This document shows positions 1 to 7,265 of a stretch of DNA of 50,671 nt, piece after piece. Below the pieces are notes generated by a model. It searched no databases. It had not been told where the DNA came from and was given only the letters and a program-made list of their open reading frames with translations. The position numbers were made by a program, and so were the translations under genes. Source of the stretch: Nitrospira sp. (lineage in GTDB: Bacteria; Nitrospirota; Nitrospiria; Nitrospirales; Nitrospiraceae); assembly GCA_030444405.1 (NCBI GenBank), contig JARFPM010000038.1:1-50671 (forward strand), in the 5' to 3' direction. How positions within the stretch are numbered: the first letter of the stretch is position 1; each line of letters opens with the position of its first letter.

Positions 1-331
1 CCCTCAACGGCATCTTTTTCCTGACGGGCAAACTGTAGCTCATCAGATGTAGGTTGTGAGCTTTGAAATCAACTACTCGTTTCCCTTCCCGGTTCATGAT
101 GTAAGCATCGGACACATTCCATTCCAGCGGAACCGTCCAATCAAAAACCTTGGTTCCGCTAGGCACCTCATGCATTTCAAGCGGAATACGCTTTCGGATC
201 GCTCGAAGAGTTTCTCTGACACCCTCACCGGTAATGCTCCGGCATATCGGATAAAGCTCCACCATGAACTTATGCATCTCTTTGCCTAACTCTTGACCTT
301 TCGATGCCTCTTTGGGGCCGGCTAATGTCAT
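1..331 (-). CDS. DUF4910 family protein, 5' part only
   Basis: This open frame starts with ATG at 331-329 and runs off the left edge of the window without a stop. The first 110 codons contain ELYPICRSITGEGVRETL and HEVPSGTKVFDWTVP followed by WNVSDAYI, which I recognise as the N-terminal signature of the DUF4910 (aminopeptidase-like fold) proteins found in surface-polysaccharide and modified-sugar clusters. The biochemical role of the family is not established to my knowledge. The start codon overlaps the stop of the upstream RmlC-like gene in an ATGA, so the two are translationally coupled and belong to one operon. The C-terminal half, with any metal-binding residues, lies outside the window. 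The family call is confident; the function is open. Confidence 0.85.
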   Translation of the reverse strand, partial: MTLAGPKEASKGQELGKEMHKFMVELYPICRSITGEGVRETLRAIRKRIPLEMHEVPSGTKVFDWTVPLEWNVSDAYIMNREGKRVVDFKAHNLHLMSYSLPVRKKMPLR

Positions 332-876
332 GATGGCAATGCGCTGTTCTTGTGAAATGCCGGCCACATTCGATCCTTGTCCGACATGACCAAAATAGGT
401 GCAGGCCAGGCAATCTTGAACGCAGGATCATCCCATCGGAATCCTCGAACGCTAGCTGGCGCATGGAACTCCGACATGTGGTACGACACTTCGCTATCTT
501 GTTCGAGTGTGAGAAACCCATGGGCACAACATTTCGGAATATAGACAGCCCGGCGATTGTCTGCCGAGAGCGTTATCCCGACATACTGACAGTACGTCGG
601 CGATGCAGGCCGTAAGTCGACGATGACATCATAGATGGCTCCCGCCGTGCAACGAATCAACTTCACTTCCTCATGTGGAGCAGATTGATAGTGAAGCCCC
701 CGCATGGTGCCTTTATGGGTATTCACCGAAATGCTTGACTGTACCCATGTGATCGGAAGTCCATGAGCCTCGAACTCCCGTTGACACCAGGTCCTCAGGA
801 ACATTCCCCGCTCATCTCGTACCGGCTCAGGATCGATCAGGAATACACCCTTGAGGACGGTTTCCGTGAAAATCAT
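328..876 (-). CDS. RmlC-like dTDP-4-dehydrorhamnose 3,5-epimerase family protein
   Basis: The 182-residue product has the length and order of the RmlC cupin family: an N-terminal DERGMFLRTW segment, the MRGLHYQ motif carrying the usual catalytic His, DVIVDLR, then IPKCCAHGFLTL and RGFRWDDPAF. Members epimerise C3 and/or C5 of 4-keto-6-deoxy nucleotide sugars. Because the operon starts with a cytidylyltransferase, the substrate here is more likely a CDP-sugar than dTDP-dehydrorhamnose; that is inference. Where many RmlC proteins have an [DE]YY segment before the RG-WDDP motif, this one reads SEFH, so an aromatic active-site residue may be changed. The gene overlaps both neighbours by 4 bp (ATGA at each end), which supports tight co-translation. 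I give no rmlC symbol because the substrate is uncertain. Confidence 0.85.
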   Translation of the reverse strand: MIFTETVLKGVFLIDPEPVRDERGMFLRTWCQREFEAHGLPITWVQSSISVNTHKGTMRGLHYQSAPHEEVKLIRCTAGAIYDVIVDLRPASPTYCQYVGITLSADNRRAVYIPKCCAHGFLTLEQDSEVSYHMSEFHAPASVRGFRWDDPAFKIAWPAPILVMSDKDRMWPAFHKNSALPS

Positions 877-2108
877 GAATACACTTGCACTTCAGGAATC
901 GGAACGACGAACTTTCCTCCCCACTCCCGAATGTAGCTCATCTGCTGCATGACTTCCTCCCGAATATTCCAGGGTAGAATCAGCAGATAGTCAGGACGTG
1001 TGTCACGGACTCGTTCCGGCCCATAAATCGGGATGTGGACGCCGGGCAGAAAATGCCCTTGCTTATGTGGACTCCGGTCTACCGTGTAGTCAATAAGGTC
1101 AGTCCGAACGCCGCAATAATTGAGCAACGTATTACCCTTTGCAGGAGCCCCATAGCCTACAACGTGCTTGCCCTCCTGTTTCGCAGAGATGAGAAAGGAC
1201 AGCAACTTTCTCTTCGTCACTTCAACTTGCAGACCAAACGACAGGTAGTGATCCAGCCGACCGAATCCAGCGGTTTCTTCTCGCGATTTCAGTTCCTTTG
1301 CCCGCGCTTCTACGGGCTTGGAAGTGTCGTCATCGTGGCAAGCATAGATTCGCAGGGACCCACCATGAGTGGATAGCTCCTCTACATCGAACAGTTTCAT
1401 TCCATGACGAGCAAACACCTTCTCGACCGCCAAGAAAGAAAAATAGGAAAAATGTTCGTGATAGATGGTATCAAACTGGTTCTGCTGCATCAGCTGAAGC
1501 AGGTGCGGGAATTCCATGGTGATCAGGCCCTTCGGCTTCAGCAACACCTTGAGCCCATTCAAGAAATCATTCAGATCCGGGACATGGGCCAGCACGTTGT
1601 TCCCGATAATCAGATCAGCACTCCACCCTTCAGCAGCTAAATCCAGAGCCGTCTTCTCCCCGAAGAAGGCCACCTTCGTATGAATCCCCTTCTTCTTTGC
1701 CACCTCAGCTATATTAGAAGCAGGCTCGACTCCCAGCACAGGGATGCCCCGCCACACGAAGTTCTGCAAGAGATATCCGTCGTTACTGGCGATCTCCACT
1801 ACTTTGGAGTTCCGATCCAACCTGAATCGATCCACGATCATCTCGACATAGGCTTTGGCATGTGCCAGCCAGGAATCCGAAAATGATGAAAAATACGCGT
1901 AGTCCGAAAAAATATCGTGCGGCGTTGAGAATTGCTGCAACTGGACCAGCAGACACCTCTCGCAAACATACACATGCAACGGATAGAAAGGCTCCATACG
2001 ATTCAACTGGTCGGGCTTAATGTAGGAATTGGCCAATGGAGACATACCAAGATCGACGAACGTACGCGTAAGCGTCGCACCGCAAGATCGACACTCTGAT
2101 TGCCCCAT
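873..2108 (-). CDS. SAM-dependent sugar C-methyltransferase (TylC3-like)
   Basis: The frame is open to 2168, but I place the start at the ATG at 2108 because a GGAGGAGG ribosome site lies just upstream and the protein then begins at the zinc-binding CRSCG segment as in relatives. The 411-residue product has three parts: an N-terminal four-cysteine zinc region (CRSC, then CERC about 50 residues later; Methyltransf_13 type), a central Rossmann methyltransferase with VVEIASNDGYLL as the SAM loop, and a C-terminal domain with GYGAPAKGNTLLNYCG typical of Methyltransf_14. Family members such as TylC3/TcaB9 add a methyl group at C3 of a 4-keto deoxy nucleotide sugar, giving branched sugars. Its stop overlaps the RmlC-like start (ATGA). 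The operon therefore probably makes a C-methyl-branched deoxysugar. Confidence 0.87.
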   Translation of the reverse strand: MGQSECRSCGATLTRTFVDLGMSPLANSYIKPDQLNRMEPFYPLHVYVCERCLLVQLQQFSTPHDIFSDYAYFSSFSDSWLAHAKAYVEMIVDRFRLDRNSKVVEIASNDGYLLQNFVWRGIPVLGVEPASNIAEVAKKKGIHTKVAFFGEKTALDLAAEGWSADLIIGNNVLAHVPDLNDFLNGLKVLLKPKGLITMEFPHLLQLMQQNQFDTIYHEHFSYFSFLAVEKVFARHGMKLFDVEELSTHGGSLRIYACHDDDTSKPVEARAKELKSREETAGFGRLDHYLSFGLQVEVTKRKLLSFLISAKQEGKHVVGYGAPAKGNTLLNYCGVRTDLIDYTVDRSPHKQGHFLPGVHIPIYGPERVRDTRPDYLLILPWNIREEVMQQMSYIREWGGKFVVPIPEVQVYS

Positions 2109-2180
2109 ACTGAAACCTCCTCCTACTAGCAAAGGATGGCGCGCCGTGCTCAATCCCCCGTGCGACAACTGACCACGCCC

Positions 2181-3239
2181 TCAAGCATTGCCTCGTTCTT
2201 TCCACGTAAGGTCGTCTGTCAGTTGCCCACTTTCCCGCAGTCGTTTTAGTGCAACTAATCGTATCAACTCACCCGTGCGGAACTCATGGTCGCGAAACTG
2301 CATAGCCATGAGTCCATCATGGAGATCCTTCACTGCACTCTGGAGATCAACGATAGGCAGAAATCCTTGCGCCAGCTTAGAGAACTTGTCAAAATTCACA
2401 CGATATGAGCGTTTATCTGGTTGCGCATCTTTATTGATCGAAACCTCGACGTTCGGCACAAGATTGGCCACCGCTGCCGCCAAATCCTTTACCTGATAAT
2501 TCCATGCGTCGCTCCCCACATTGACCGTCAGAAACGATCCACCATCTCGACGGTCTCGCTGCACGGCCCAATCGATTGCTCTCGCCATATCTTTGACGTG
2601 AATCAAGGGACGCCATGGTGTCCCATCACTCAGAATATTGATGCGTTTTGACACAATCGCGCCAGCCACAAAATCATTCAACACAAGATCCAATCGCAGC
2701 CGATCACTCATACCACACGCTGTTGCAAACCGGAGGCAGGTCGCCGTGAAGGCTTCCGATGCAAGTGATGCCAGTTCTCGCTCAGTTTGAACTTTCGATT
2801 TGGCATACGCCGTAAGAGGATTCAGAGCATCCTCTTCTCGGCGGGGGCCACCTTCGGCAAATCCGTACACACTGCAGCTCGATGCGAACACAAATTTCTT
2901 AACGCCTGCTCGCTTTGCTTTCCCGGCTAGATCGATACTTGCTCGATGGTTGATATCGAGGGTAACCTTTTCAAAAGTGGCACCCATAGGGTCGTTCGAG
3001 ATGGCACAGAGATGTACGATGGCGTCTATTCCTTGCAGGATCTGCTCAGGAACATGTCGGATATCCCCGAAATATTGCTGATCAGCCCGACTTTCAGGGA
3101 ATCGGGAAGTGCCAGTTAAACAATGCGCGAAGTAACCCATATCGTAGCCGATGAGCGTTGCTTGAGGATGGGATTCTCGCAAACGACGCAGTACCAATGG
3201 GCCGACATAGCCCATATTGCCTGTAACTAGAATCTTCAT
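2181..3239 (-). CDS. NAD(P)-dependent epimerase/dehydratase (extended SDR)
   Basis: The 352-residue protein is an extended short-chain dehydrogenase. The dinucleotide loop TGNMGYVG lies at residues 6-13, the catalytic serine region is FASSCSVYG, and the YxxxK pair is YAKSK near residue 145. Such enzymes bind NAD(P) and act on nucleotide sugars as 4-epimerases, 4,6-dehydratases or ketoreductases; the exact reaction cannot be read from sequence. In this gene set it is likely a reductase or epimerase acting after C-methylation. A dedicated CDP-glucose 4,6-dehydratase is not visible in the window. The start ATG at 3239 has an AGGGGG-like site upstream. The 235 bp between this gene and the cytidylyltransferase gene show no gene or clear hairpin. 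Confidence 0.85.
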   Translation of the reverse strand: MKILVTGNMGYVGPLVLRRLRESHPQATLIGYDMGYFAHCLTGTSRFPESRADQQYFGDIRHVPEQILQGIDAIVHLCAISNDPMGATFEKVTLDINHRASIDLAGKAKRAGVKKFVFASSCSVYGFAEGGPRREEDALNPLTAYAKSKVQTERELASLASEAFTATCLRFATACGMSDRLRLDLVLNDFVAGAIVSKRINILSDGTPWRPLIHVKDMARAIDWAVQRDRRDGGSFLTVNVGSDAWNYQVKDLAAAVANLVPNVEVSINKDAQPDKRSYRVNFDKFSKLAQGFLPIVDLQSAVKDLHDGLMAMQFRDHEFRTGELIRLVALKRLRESGQLTDDLTWKERGNA

Positions 3240-3474
3240 GCCCTACCCCCTAATTCAATCGCCCCTGTCTTGCGTGGGACACAGCTTGATGCCAGGCGCA
3301 ACAGTATTTACTAAATGCGTCGAATGCTAGACGCTCTCAAGACTAATTGTCTCTACGCTTTCGCGTACGATATGGCCGATATAACCGCAGCAGGAAGGCC
3401 GCAGACTTACTCAGTCCTTTCCAAGATTGAAATGATGGACGAAAGGATACGAACCGGCCTGAAAATTAATGACC

Positions 3475-4248
3475 TTACCATACTTTCCAGGGAGCCTTTG
3501 ACGACTGCCATAGCTCCTCCAAATAATTCTTCTCCTTCAGCGTATCCATACAGGACCAGAAACGATCATGCCGAAAGCCCATCAATTGATTATCTCTTGT
3601 GAGCTGCTGGATTGGATCCCTCTCCCACACGGTCTCATCGCCCTTAATATAATCAATGGCCTTATAGTCGAGAACATAGAAACCGCCATTGATCCAACCT
3701 TCCTCGCCATGAGGTTTTTCTTTGAAGTCGACGATGTGATCTTGATCGAACACAAGCCGTCCAAATCTAGAGGGAGGCAGAACTGACGTCACCGTGGCTA
3801 ACTTTCCGTGAGACTTATGGAACTTAATGGTGGCTTGAATGTCGACATCTGAAACGCCATCTCCATACGTAAAGAGAAACGTTTCGTTCTCCCCTATCCA
3901 TTTTTTCATCTGCTTGAGTCGCCCTCCCGTCTGAGTGTGCAGACCGGTATCGACGAGATGCACTTTCCAGTCTTCGTGCCTCTTCCTGTCATGAATCGTC
4001 GTCTTTCCGCTCCCAAGATCGACAGAAATATCGTTATTGAACGCATAGAAATTGAGGAAGTAGTCCTTAATCATCTCTCCCTTGTAGCCAAGACCGATAA
4101 CAAATTCCCTAATCCCGTGCGCAGCATAGATCTTCATGATATGCCACAGGATTGGTTTGCCCCCGATTTCCACCATAGGTTTCGGTCGCAGAGTGGTCTC
4201 TTCGGATAGCCGAGTTCCCCATCCACCTGCAAGAATTACCGCCTTCAT
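3475..4248 (-). CDS. rfbF: Glucose-1-phosphate cytidylyltransferase
   Basis: This nucleotidyltransferase joins CTP and glucose-1-phosphate to CDP-glucose, the first step of CDP-deoxysugar synthesis. The N-terminus MKAVILAGGWGTRLSEET and the following RPKPMVEIGGKPILWHIM are the sugar-nucleotidyltransferase signature, and YGDGVSDVDI carries the metal-binding aspartates. The overall sequence matches RfbF/DdhA rather than the thymidylyltransferase RmlA. I start at the ATG at 4248, not the in-frame ATG at 4254, because AGGAGG sits 8 bases from the former and only 2 from the latter; this gives 257 residues, the usual family length. It is the first enzyme gene after the NusG-like regulator, with about 97 bp between them, and probably shares its transcript. 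Confidence 0.93.
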   Translation of the reverse strand: MKAVILAGGWGTRLSEETTLRPKPMVEIGGKPILWHIMKIYAAHGIREFVIGLGYKGEMIKDYFLNFYAFNNDISVDLGSGKTTIHDRKRHEDWKVHLVDTGLHTQTGGRLKQMKKWIGENETFLFTYGDGVSDVDIQATIKFHKSHGKLATVTSVLPPSRFGRLVFDQDHIVDFKEKPHGEEGWINGGFYVLDYKAIDYIKGDETVWERDPIQQLTRDNQLMGFRHDRFWSCMDTLKEKNYLEELWQSSKAPWKVW

Positions 4249-4345
4249 GCTCATTTCCTCCTTGCGCCAGGCTACAACACTTGTTGGAAGGAATTTCCCG
4301 TCGAAAAGCCTTCAGAACGAACCAATTGTTCGAAATCTGCGGAGT

Positions 4346-4852
4346 TTACGCTGCAGCATATGGAATGAGTTGGTTGATCTCCAACACAACCCGCGCCTGG
4401 AGCGCGAGTGTGCGCAGCAGCACCATCGCCCTTTGATGTCCGGACATCTCTCGCATAAACACGGCATCAAGTCCCACAAATGGGCCGTCCTTAATTTGGA
4501 CATGCTGGCCGCTACTTAGCTGTTTCGACGTCTCCAGTACGCACACTTGACGACTTGCCATTCTACTCTTGATGGCATCGATCATCGCAATATCGACCTC
4601 CACAGGAGTTGCACCGAACTCCACGATTTTCCGAACTCCTCTGGCATAAGACACCGCTCGATAGTGCTCCGATAGATTGATTCGTACGAATAGATACCCT
4701 GGGAAGAGAGGAGTAATTACGGTTCTCACCTTGTGGCGAATAGTCCTCTGCTCGTGCAACAGCGGCAAGAAACACTCCACTCCCATGCATCGGATATTCT
4801 GCTCGGCTTGCTTTTCGCAGTTTGACTTCGTACTAAGTACATACCATCGCAT
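4346..4852 (-). CDS. NusG/RfaH-like specialised transcription antiterminator
   Basis: The 168-residue protein has the NusG N-terminal fold (MRWYVLSTKSNCEKQAEQ, then FLPLLHEQ and TPLFPGYLFVRI, the conserved FPGYLFV strand) and a C-terminal KOW-like segment (GQHVQIKDGPFVGLDAVF). Specialised NusG paralogues of the RfaH/UpxY/LoaP type bind RNA polymerase at a leader signal and let it transcribe long polysaccharide operons through pauses and Rho sites. Its place directly upstream of the sugar operon, and an ops-like element in its own leader, fit that role. The frame extends to a GTG at 4867, which has an AGGAAGAA site; I chose the ATG at 4852 because family members begin at the W-Y-V strand, but either start is possible. 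Confidence 0.87.
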   Translation of the reverse strand: MRWYVLSTKSNCEKQAEQNIRCMGVECFLPLLHEQRTIRHKVRTVITPLFPGYLFVRINLSEHYRAVSYARGVRKIVEFGATPVEVDIAMIDAIKSRMASRQVCVLETSKQLSSGQHVQIKDGPFVGLDAVFMREMSGHQRAMVLLRTLALQARVVLEINQLIPYAAA

Positions 4853-4928
4853 CTTGCAGCATCTCACTTCTTCCTGAAAATGAATCGTTCATAGCTCATC
4901 TGCCGTCTTATGTGATCGGGAGCATCAA

Positions 4929-4940
4929 CAGGCTACCGCC
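4929..4940 (-). promoter_or_regulatory. ops-like antiterminator recruitment element
   Basis: On the minus strand the sequence reads GGCGGTAGCCTG, an exact match to the core of the enterobacterial ops/JUMPstart element (GGCGGTAGCNTG) that pauses RNA polymerase and recruits RfaH. It lies about 77-88 bases upstream of the NusG-like start, in the direction of transcription, and a few tens of bases after a plausible promoter. That is the position expected of a working ops element. A match to 11 fixed bases is rare by chance in a window of this size. Binding by this window's NusG paralogue is inferred. Confidence 0.6.
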
Positions 4941-4942
4941 CT

Positions 4943-4958
4943 TCCGGTATCGACCGGA
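4943..4958 (-). other. Leader hairpin just before the ops-like element
   Basis: The minus strand reads TCCGGT CGAT ACCGGA, a perfect 6-bp stem with a 4-base loop, ending two bases before the ops-like element. In the transcript it would form a small hairpin close to the 5' end. It might assist pausing or be part of the signal read by the antiterminator (LoaP-type NusG paralogues read RNA hairpins). No U-run follows, so it is not an intrinsic terminator. Confidence 0.4.
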
Positions 4959-4966
4959 TCTTTTAC

Positions 4967-4995
4967 TTTCTAATGAACTATGCCTTCCAAGTCAA
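4967..4995 (-). promoter_or_regulatory. Candidate sigma-70 promoter for the antiterminator/sugar operon
   Basis: On the minus strand TTGACT (4995-4990, five of six -35 consensus bases) and TAGAAA (4972-4967, four of six -10 bases) are separated by 17 bases. The predicted start near 4960 would give a leader of about 100 bases that contains the hairpin and then the ops-like element ahead of the NusG-like gene. The arrangement makes the promoter more credible than the boxes alone. Confidence 0.4.
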
Positions 4996-5286
4996 CTTGC
5001 GATGGAAAGCTATCTTTAGAAGGCAACCACCATTCTTCTTGGAGAAGTCCTTGATCGACGCTCCACATCGACGTGTGCGCCACCAGGCATCAACTAGGAG
5101 ACTGGCGATTCTTGCTGCAAACGTACCAGCTTGCGGATAACTAGGTTGCACCGCTCCCGATCACTTCTCAATACCGCTACACTTCCAAAGCCTAGCTATG
5201 CGAGTCTGACAATAGGAATCTATCATGACAATCGAGCGTCTTAGATATCCTCTACTTAATTAAAGAGGAGCTGTTTGTGAGTGAAG
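4996..5286. other. Non-coding stretch between the PilZ-like gene and the operon promoter
   Basis: No credible open frame is seen on either strand. Near the PilZ-like stop there is an inverted repeat, TCCTCT at 5248-5253 and AGAGGA at 5264-5269, around an AT-rich 10-base loop; it could end the PilZ-like transcript but lacks a following T-run. The remainder shows nothing I can name. Confidence 0.5.
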
Positions 5287-5634
5287 CTAGAACATGAACT
5301 TAAGTCCTACGAAATACGGGACGTGGCTGTTTGAATTCCAAATTGGAAACTTTCTTATCCAGCGCACTTCAGCAAGCGTTGGCGTTTCAGCAGTGGTTAT
5401 GGGTGTCGGCACGTAGACTTTCAATACTTGCTCAATATTCGGGGCTTGATCCATAAGAATTAACATGCCTCCGCTACTTATATTCAGCGATAGCGCTTTC
5501 CCCCCCCTAACAAGATTACCATTCCTTGTCTCCGGCGCTGTCATCTCATAAAGAATTGGCCTCAGCAATGCAGCCCGCTCACTGTGATTTTCATAACTAT
5601 CTCTTATCGGCCACTCCCATTCAATTGGTGTCAC
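5287..5634 (-). CDS. PilZ-like domain protein
   Basis: The product of about 115 residues has a short N-terminal segment, an arginine-rich stretch RAALLR and, later, LSLNISSGGMLI, which fits the [DN]xSxxG half of the PilZ c-di-GMP-binding motif with Asn in the first position. The arginine pair is spaced one residue wider than the usual RxxxR, so nucleotide binding is uncertain. I place the start at GTG 5634 because a GGGGAGGA ribosome site lies 7 bases before it; the upstream ATG at 5652 would put that site inside the gene. It precedes the antiterminator and sugar genes on the same strand, so a link between c-di-GMP and polysaccharide production is possible but not shown. Confidence 0.6.
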   Translation of the reverse strand: MTPIEWEWPIRDSYENHSERAALLRPILYEMTAPETRNGNLVRGGKALSLNISSGGMLILMDQAPNIEQVLKVYVPTPITTAETPTLAEVRWIRKFPIWNSNSHVPYFVGLKFMF

Positions 5635-5768
5635 CTCAATTCCTCCCCTCATAAGAATCGTTGCCTAATTTTCCATGTCATTTTGTGGACTTAAGCCGTA
5701 TATGGCTATTCCCCCAGATATAGGAAGGGCTGGTGCTCAAACTAGGATCCTCCCCAACCTGACTAAGC

Positions 5769-5781
5769 TGATTTCAAATCA
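5769..5781. promoter_or_regulatory. Perfect 13-bp palindrome in the PilZ/LuxR divergent region
   Basis: TGATTTCAAATCA is a perfect dyad (6 bp arms around one base) in the region between the divergent PilZ-like and LuxR-type genes. Its place about 70 bases upstream of the candidate LuxR-type promoter fits an operator for a dimeric regulator. There is no direct evidence for which protein binds it. Confidence 0.3.
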
Positions 5782-5852
5782 ATGTGAAATATATTTACCC
5801 CTCACAGAATCAACAATACCGATGACGTAGGCTGCATTCCCAAAGGTATATG

Positions 5853-5881
5853 TTGACTACCTCGAAAGGGTTAGGTACTAT
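5853..5881 (+). promoter_or_regulatory. Candidate sigma-70 promoter of the LuxR-type gene
   Basis: TTGACT at 5853-5858 and TACTAT at 5876-5881 are separated by 17 bases. The predicted transcript start near 5888 lies 22 bases before a possible TTG start codon and 73 bases before the ATG at 5961. Confidence 0.45.
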
Positions 5882-5960
5882 TGCTACATTAGTTTAAAAT
5901 CTTATCAGCTTGATCTCCGAATCGAGCCAAGCAACTAGTTGTTGTCGAAACCCCATCGTT

Positions 5961-6569
5961 ATGACAGAAGCGGTTAAAGGCATTGACCAAACAGATGCCC
6001 TTGCTGATCAGAGGGCGGGATCTGGGATAGTGGTGCTGTCGGCATCTATGCAACTTCTACATATGAATCGGCAAGCTGCGGAGCTTGCCAAGAAGATCAC
6101 CGCTGTCGAGCATGGCGGAACTACCACGATTTCAGCGCATGGAGTTCTCCCCACAGCCCTAACTGAGCTTTGTGCGGAAATTATTAAAGCTCTTCACATA
6201 CGCACCGAAGCCAAGGATTGGGAACAATTTGAACTCAAGCGTGTGACAGGCGACCCTAATCAGCCTATCCTTCTGAGAGGCTTTGGTTTACCGGATCGAG
6301 GGGGCGTCCAAAATGCCAGGCTTGTGGTTACCATGGAAGAGTTGGGACGCAAACAAAACCTCAATACCGAACATGCTCGAGAGCGTTTTCAGTTGACTAA
6401 CCGCGAGCAATCAGTTGTTGAACATTTGGCAAAAGGGTGGACCAACAAAGAAATCGCCAATGCCCTCCAGATTACTGAACAAACTGTAAAAGAACATATT
6501 AAGCACATCATGCGAAAGACTAACGCTACCACTCGGACAGGAATTCTCGTCCAAATATTCAATTCTTGA
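5961..6569 (+). CDS. LuxR-type transcriptional regulator with PAS-like sensor region
   Basis: The C-terminal 65 residues form a GerE/LuxR helix-turn-helix: LTNREQSVVEHLAKGWTNKEIANALQITEQTVKEHIKHIMRK in sense, with the usual NKEIA and TVKxH recognition-helix positions. The N-terminal 130 residues have VVLSASMQLLHMNRQAAEL, which resembles the first strand and helix of a PAS fold, and lack a receiver-domain phosphorylation site. It is probably a DNA-binding regulator responding to an unknown signal. The frame is open back to a TTG at 5910; I chose ATG 5961, but neither start has a good ribosome site. It faces away from the PilZ-like gene and is followed by a lipoprotein gene on the same strand. 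Confidence 0.8.
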   Translation: MTEAVKGIDQTDALADQRAGSGIVVLSASMQLLHMNRQAAELAKKITAVEHGGTTTISAHGVLPTALTELCAEIIKALHIRTEAKDWEQFELKRVTGDPNQPILLRGFGLPDRGGVQNARLVVTMEELGRKQNLNTEHARERFQLTNREQSVVEHLAKGWTNKEIANALQITEQTVKEHIKHIMRKTNATTRTGILVQIFNS

Positions 6570-6643
6570 CGCTCTTTTTCCAAAAATTTTCCTAATTTTT
6601 TGATCTACTAGCGTTGTATCAATAACGCAACAGTGCGTCGGGA

Positions 6644-6672
6644 TTGACACATTACTTCCATGCGAGTCCAAT
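6644..6672 (+). promoter_or_regulatory. Candidate sigma-70 promoter of the lipoprotein gene
   Basis: TTGACA (6644-6649, perfect -35) and TCCAAT (6667-6672, four of six -10 bases) are separated by 17 bases. The predicted start near 6679 would give a leader of about 86 bases before the lipoprotein ATG at 6765. Confidence 0.4.
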
Positions 6673-6764
6673 CAAACTCTCTTATTTTCTTTGTGATTTC
6701 TTGCGATACTCCTGCGGTCTACCATTTGCAATACTTATCGGGTGGTCGGGAGGGAGTAAGTGAA

Positions 6765-7265
6765 ATGAACTATGACGCGCTCAGAGAATGGGTGATAGTA
6801 GGATTATTGGGGGCAGCAGTCCTTGCCTCAGGTTGTACAACCGGTCCTTCATCCCAATTGACAGAACAAAGGAATAGCGGCTTCATGTCACTGTGGAATA
6901 CCTATGCCGATTGTAAATCAACCTCGGACTTAGCCCAGGCAAGTTCGGATTTGACGCAACTCCGTTCAGCTAGCCAAATCGGGGAGGTAGACGAAGGGTT
7001 TATCCTGCCGCTGCCAAGTCACCTTGAGCGTCTAGTGGCCAATCCAACGAGTCGAGCGGCAGTTGATATAGAAGCGATGGTTGCCGCTTGTGCCCTACAC
7101 ACCGGAGAACTAGCCCTTAATCAAGGGCAGACTGATATCGCTCGTGATCTCCTGGTTTCGGTTGTCAAGCTCCATAAGGAAGAAGGCTCCTACTACGTCT
7201 TAAAGGCAAAGACGTTGCTGGCAAAACTTGGGCAGGGGGTCAACGTTTCTTTCCACGTTCGCTAG
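6765..7265 (+). CDS. Hypothetical lipoprotein
   Basis: The frame is open to 6660, but the ATG at 6765 has a GGGAGGGAG site upstream and begins directly before a signal peptide. The signal runs through VIVGLLGAAVLASGC, whose LASGC is a good lipobox, so the mature protein is probably anchored to the envelope through its cysteine. The remaining 140 residues are mostly helical, with two regions (ADCKSTSDLAQASSDLTQL and the end TLLAKLG) that look like pairs of helices as in tetratricopeptide-like proteins. I recognise no catalytic motif. Its last four bases overlap the 3' end of the converging glgA gene. Confidence 0.7.
   Translation: MNYDALREWVIVGLLGAAVLASGCTTGPSSQLTEQRNSGFMSLWNTYADCKSTSDLAQASSDLTQLRSASQIGEVDEGFILPLPSHLERLVANPTSRAAVDIEAMVAACALHTGELALNQGQTDIARDLLVSVVKLHKEEGSYYVLKAKTLLAKLGQGVNVSFHVR

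Noticed and set aside
3315-3602. 95-codon plus-strand frame in the gap before the SDR gene
   Set aside because: Half of it is antisense to rfbF, it lacks a ribosome site, and the composition is not gene-like.
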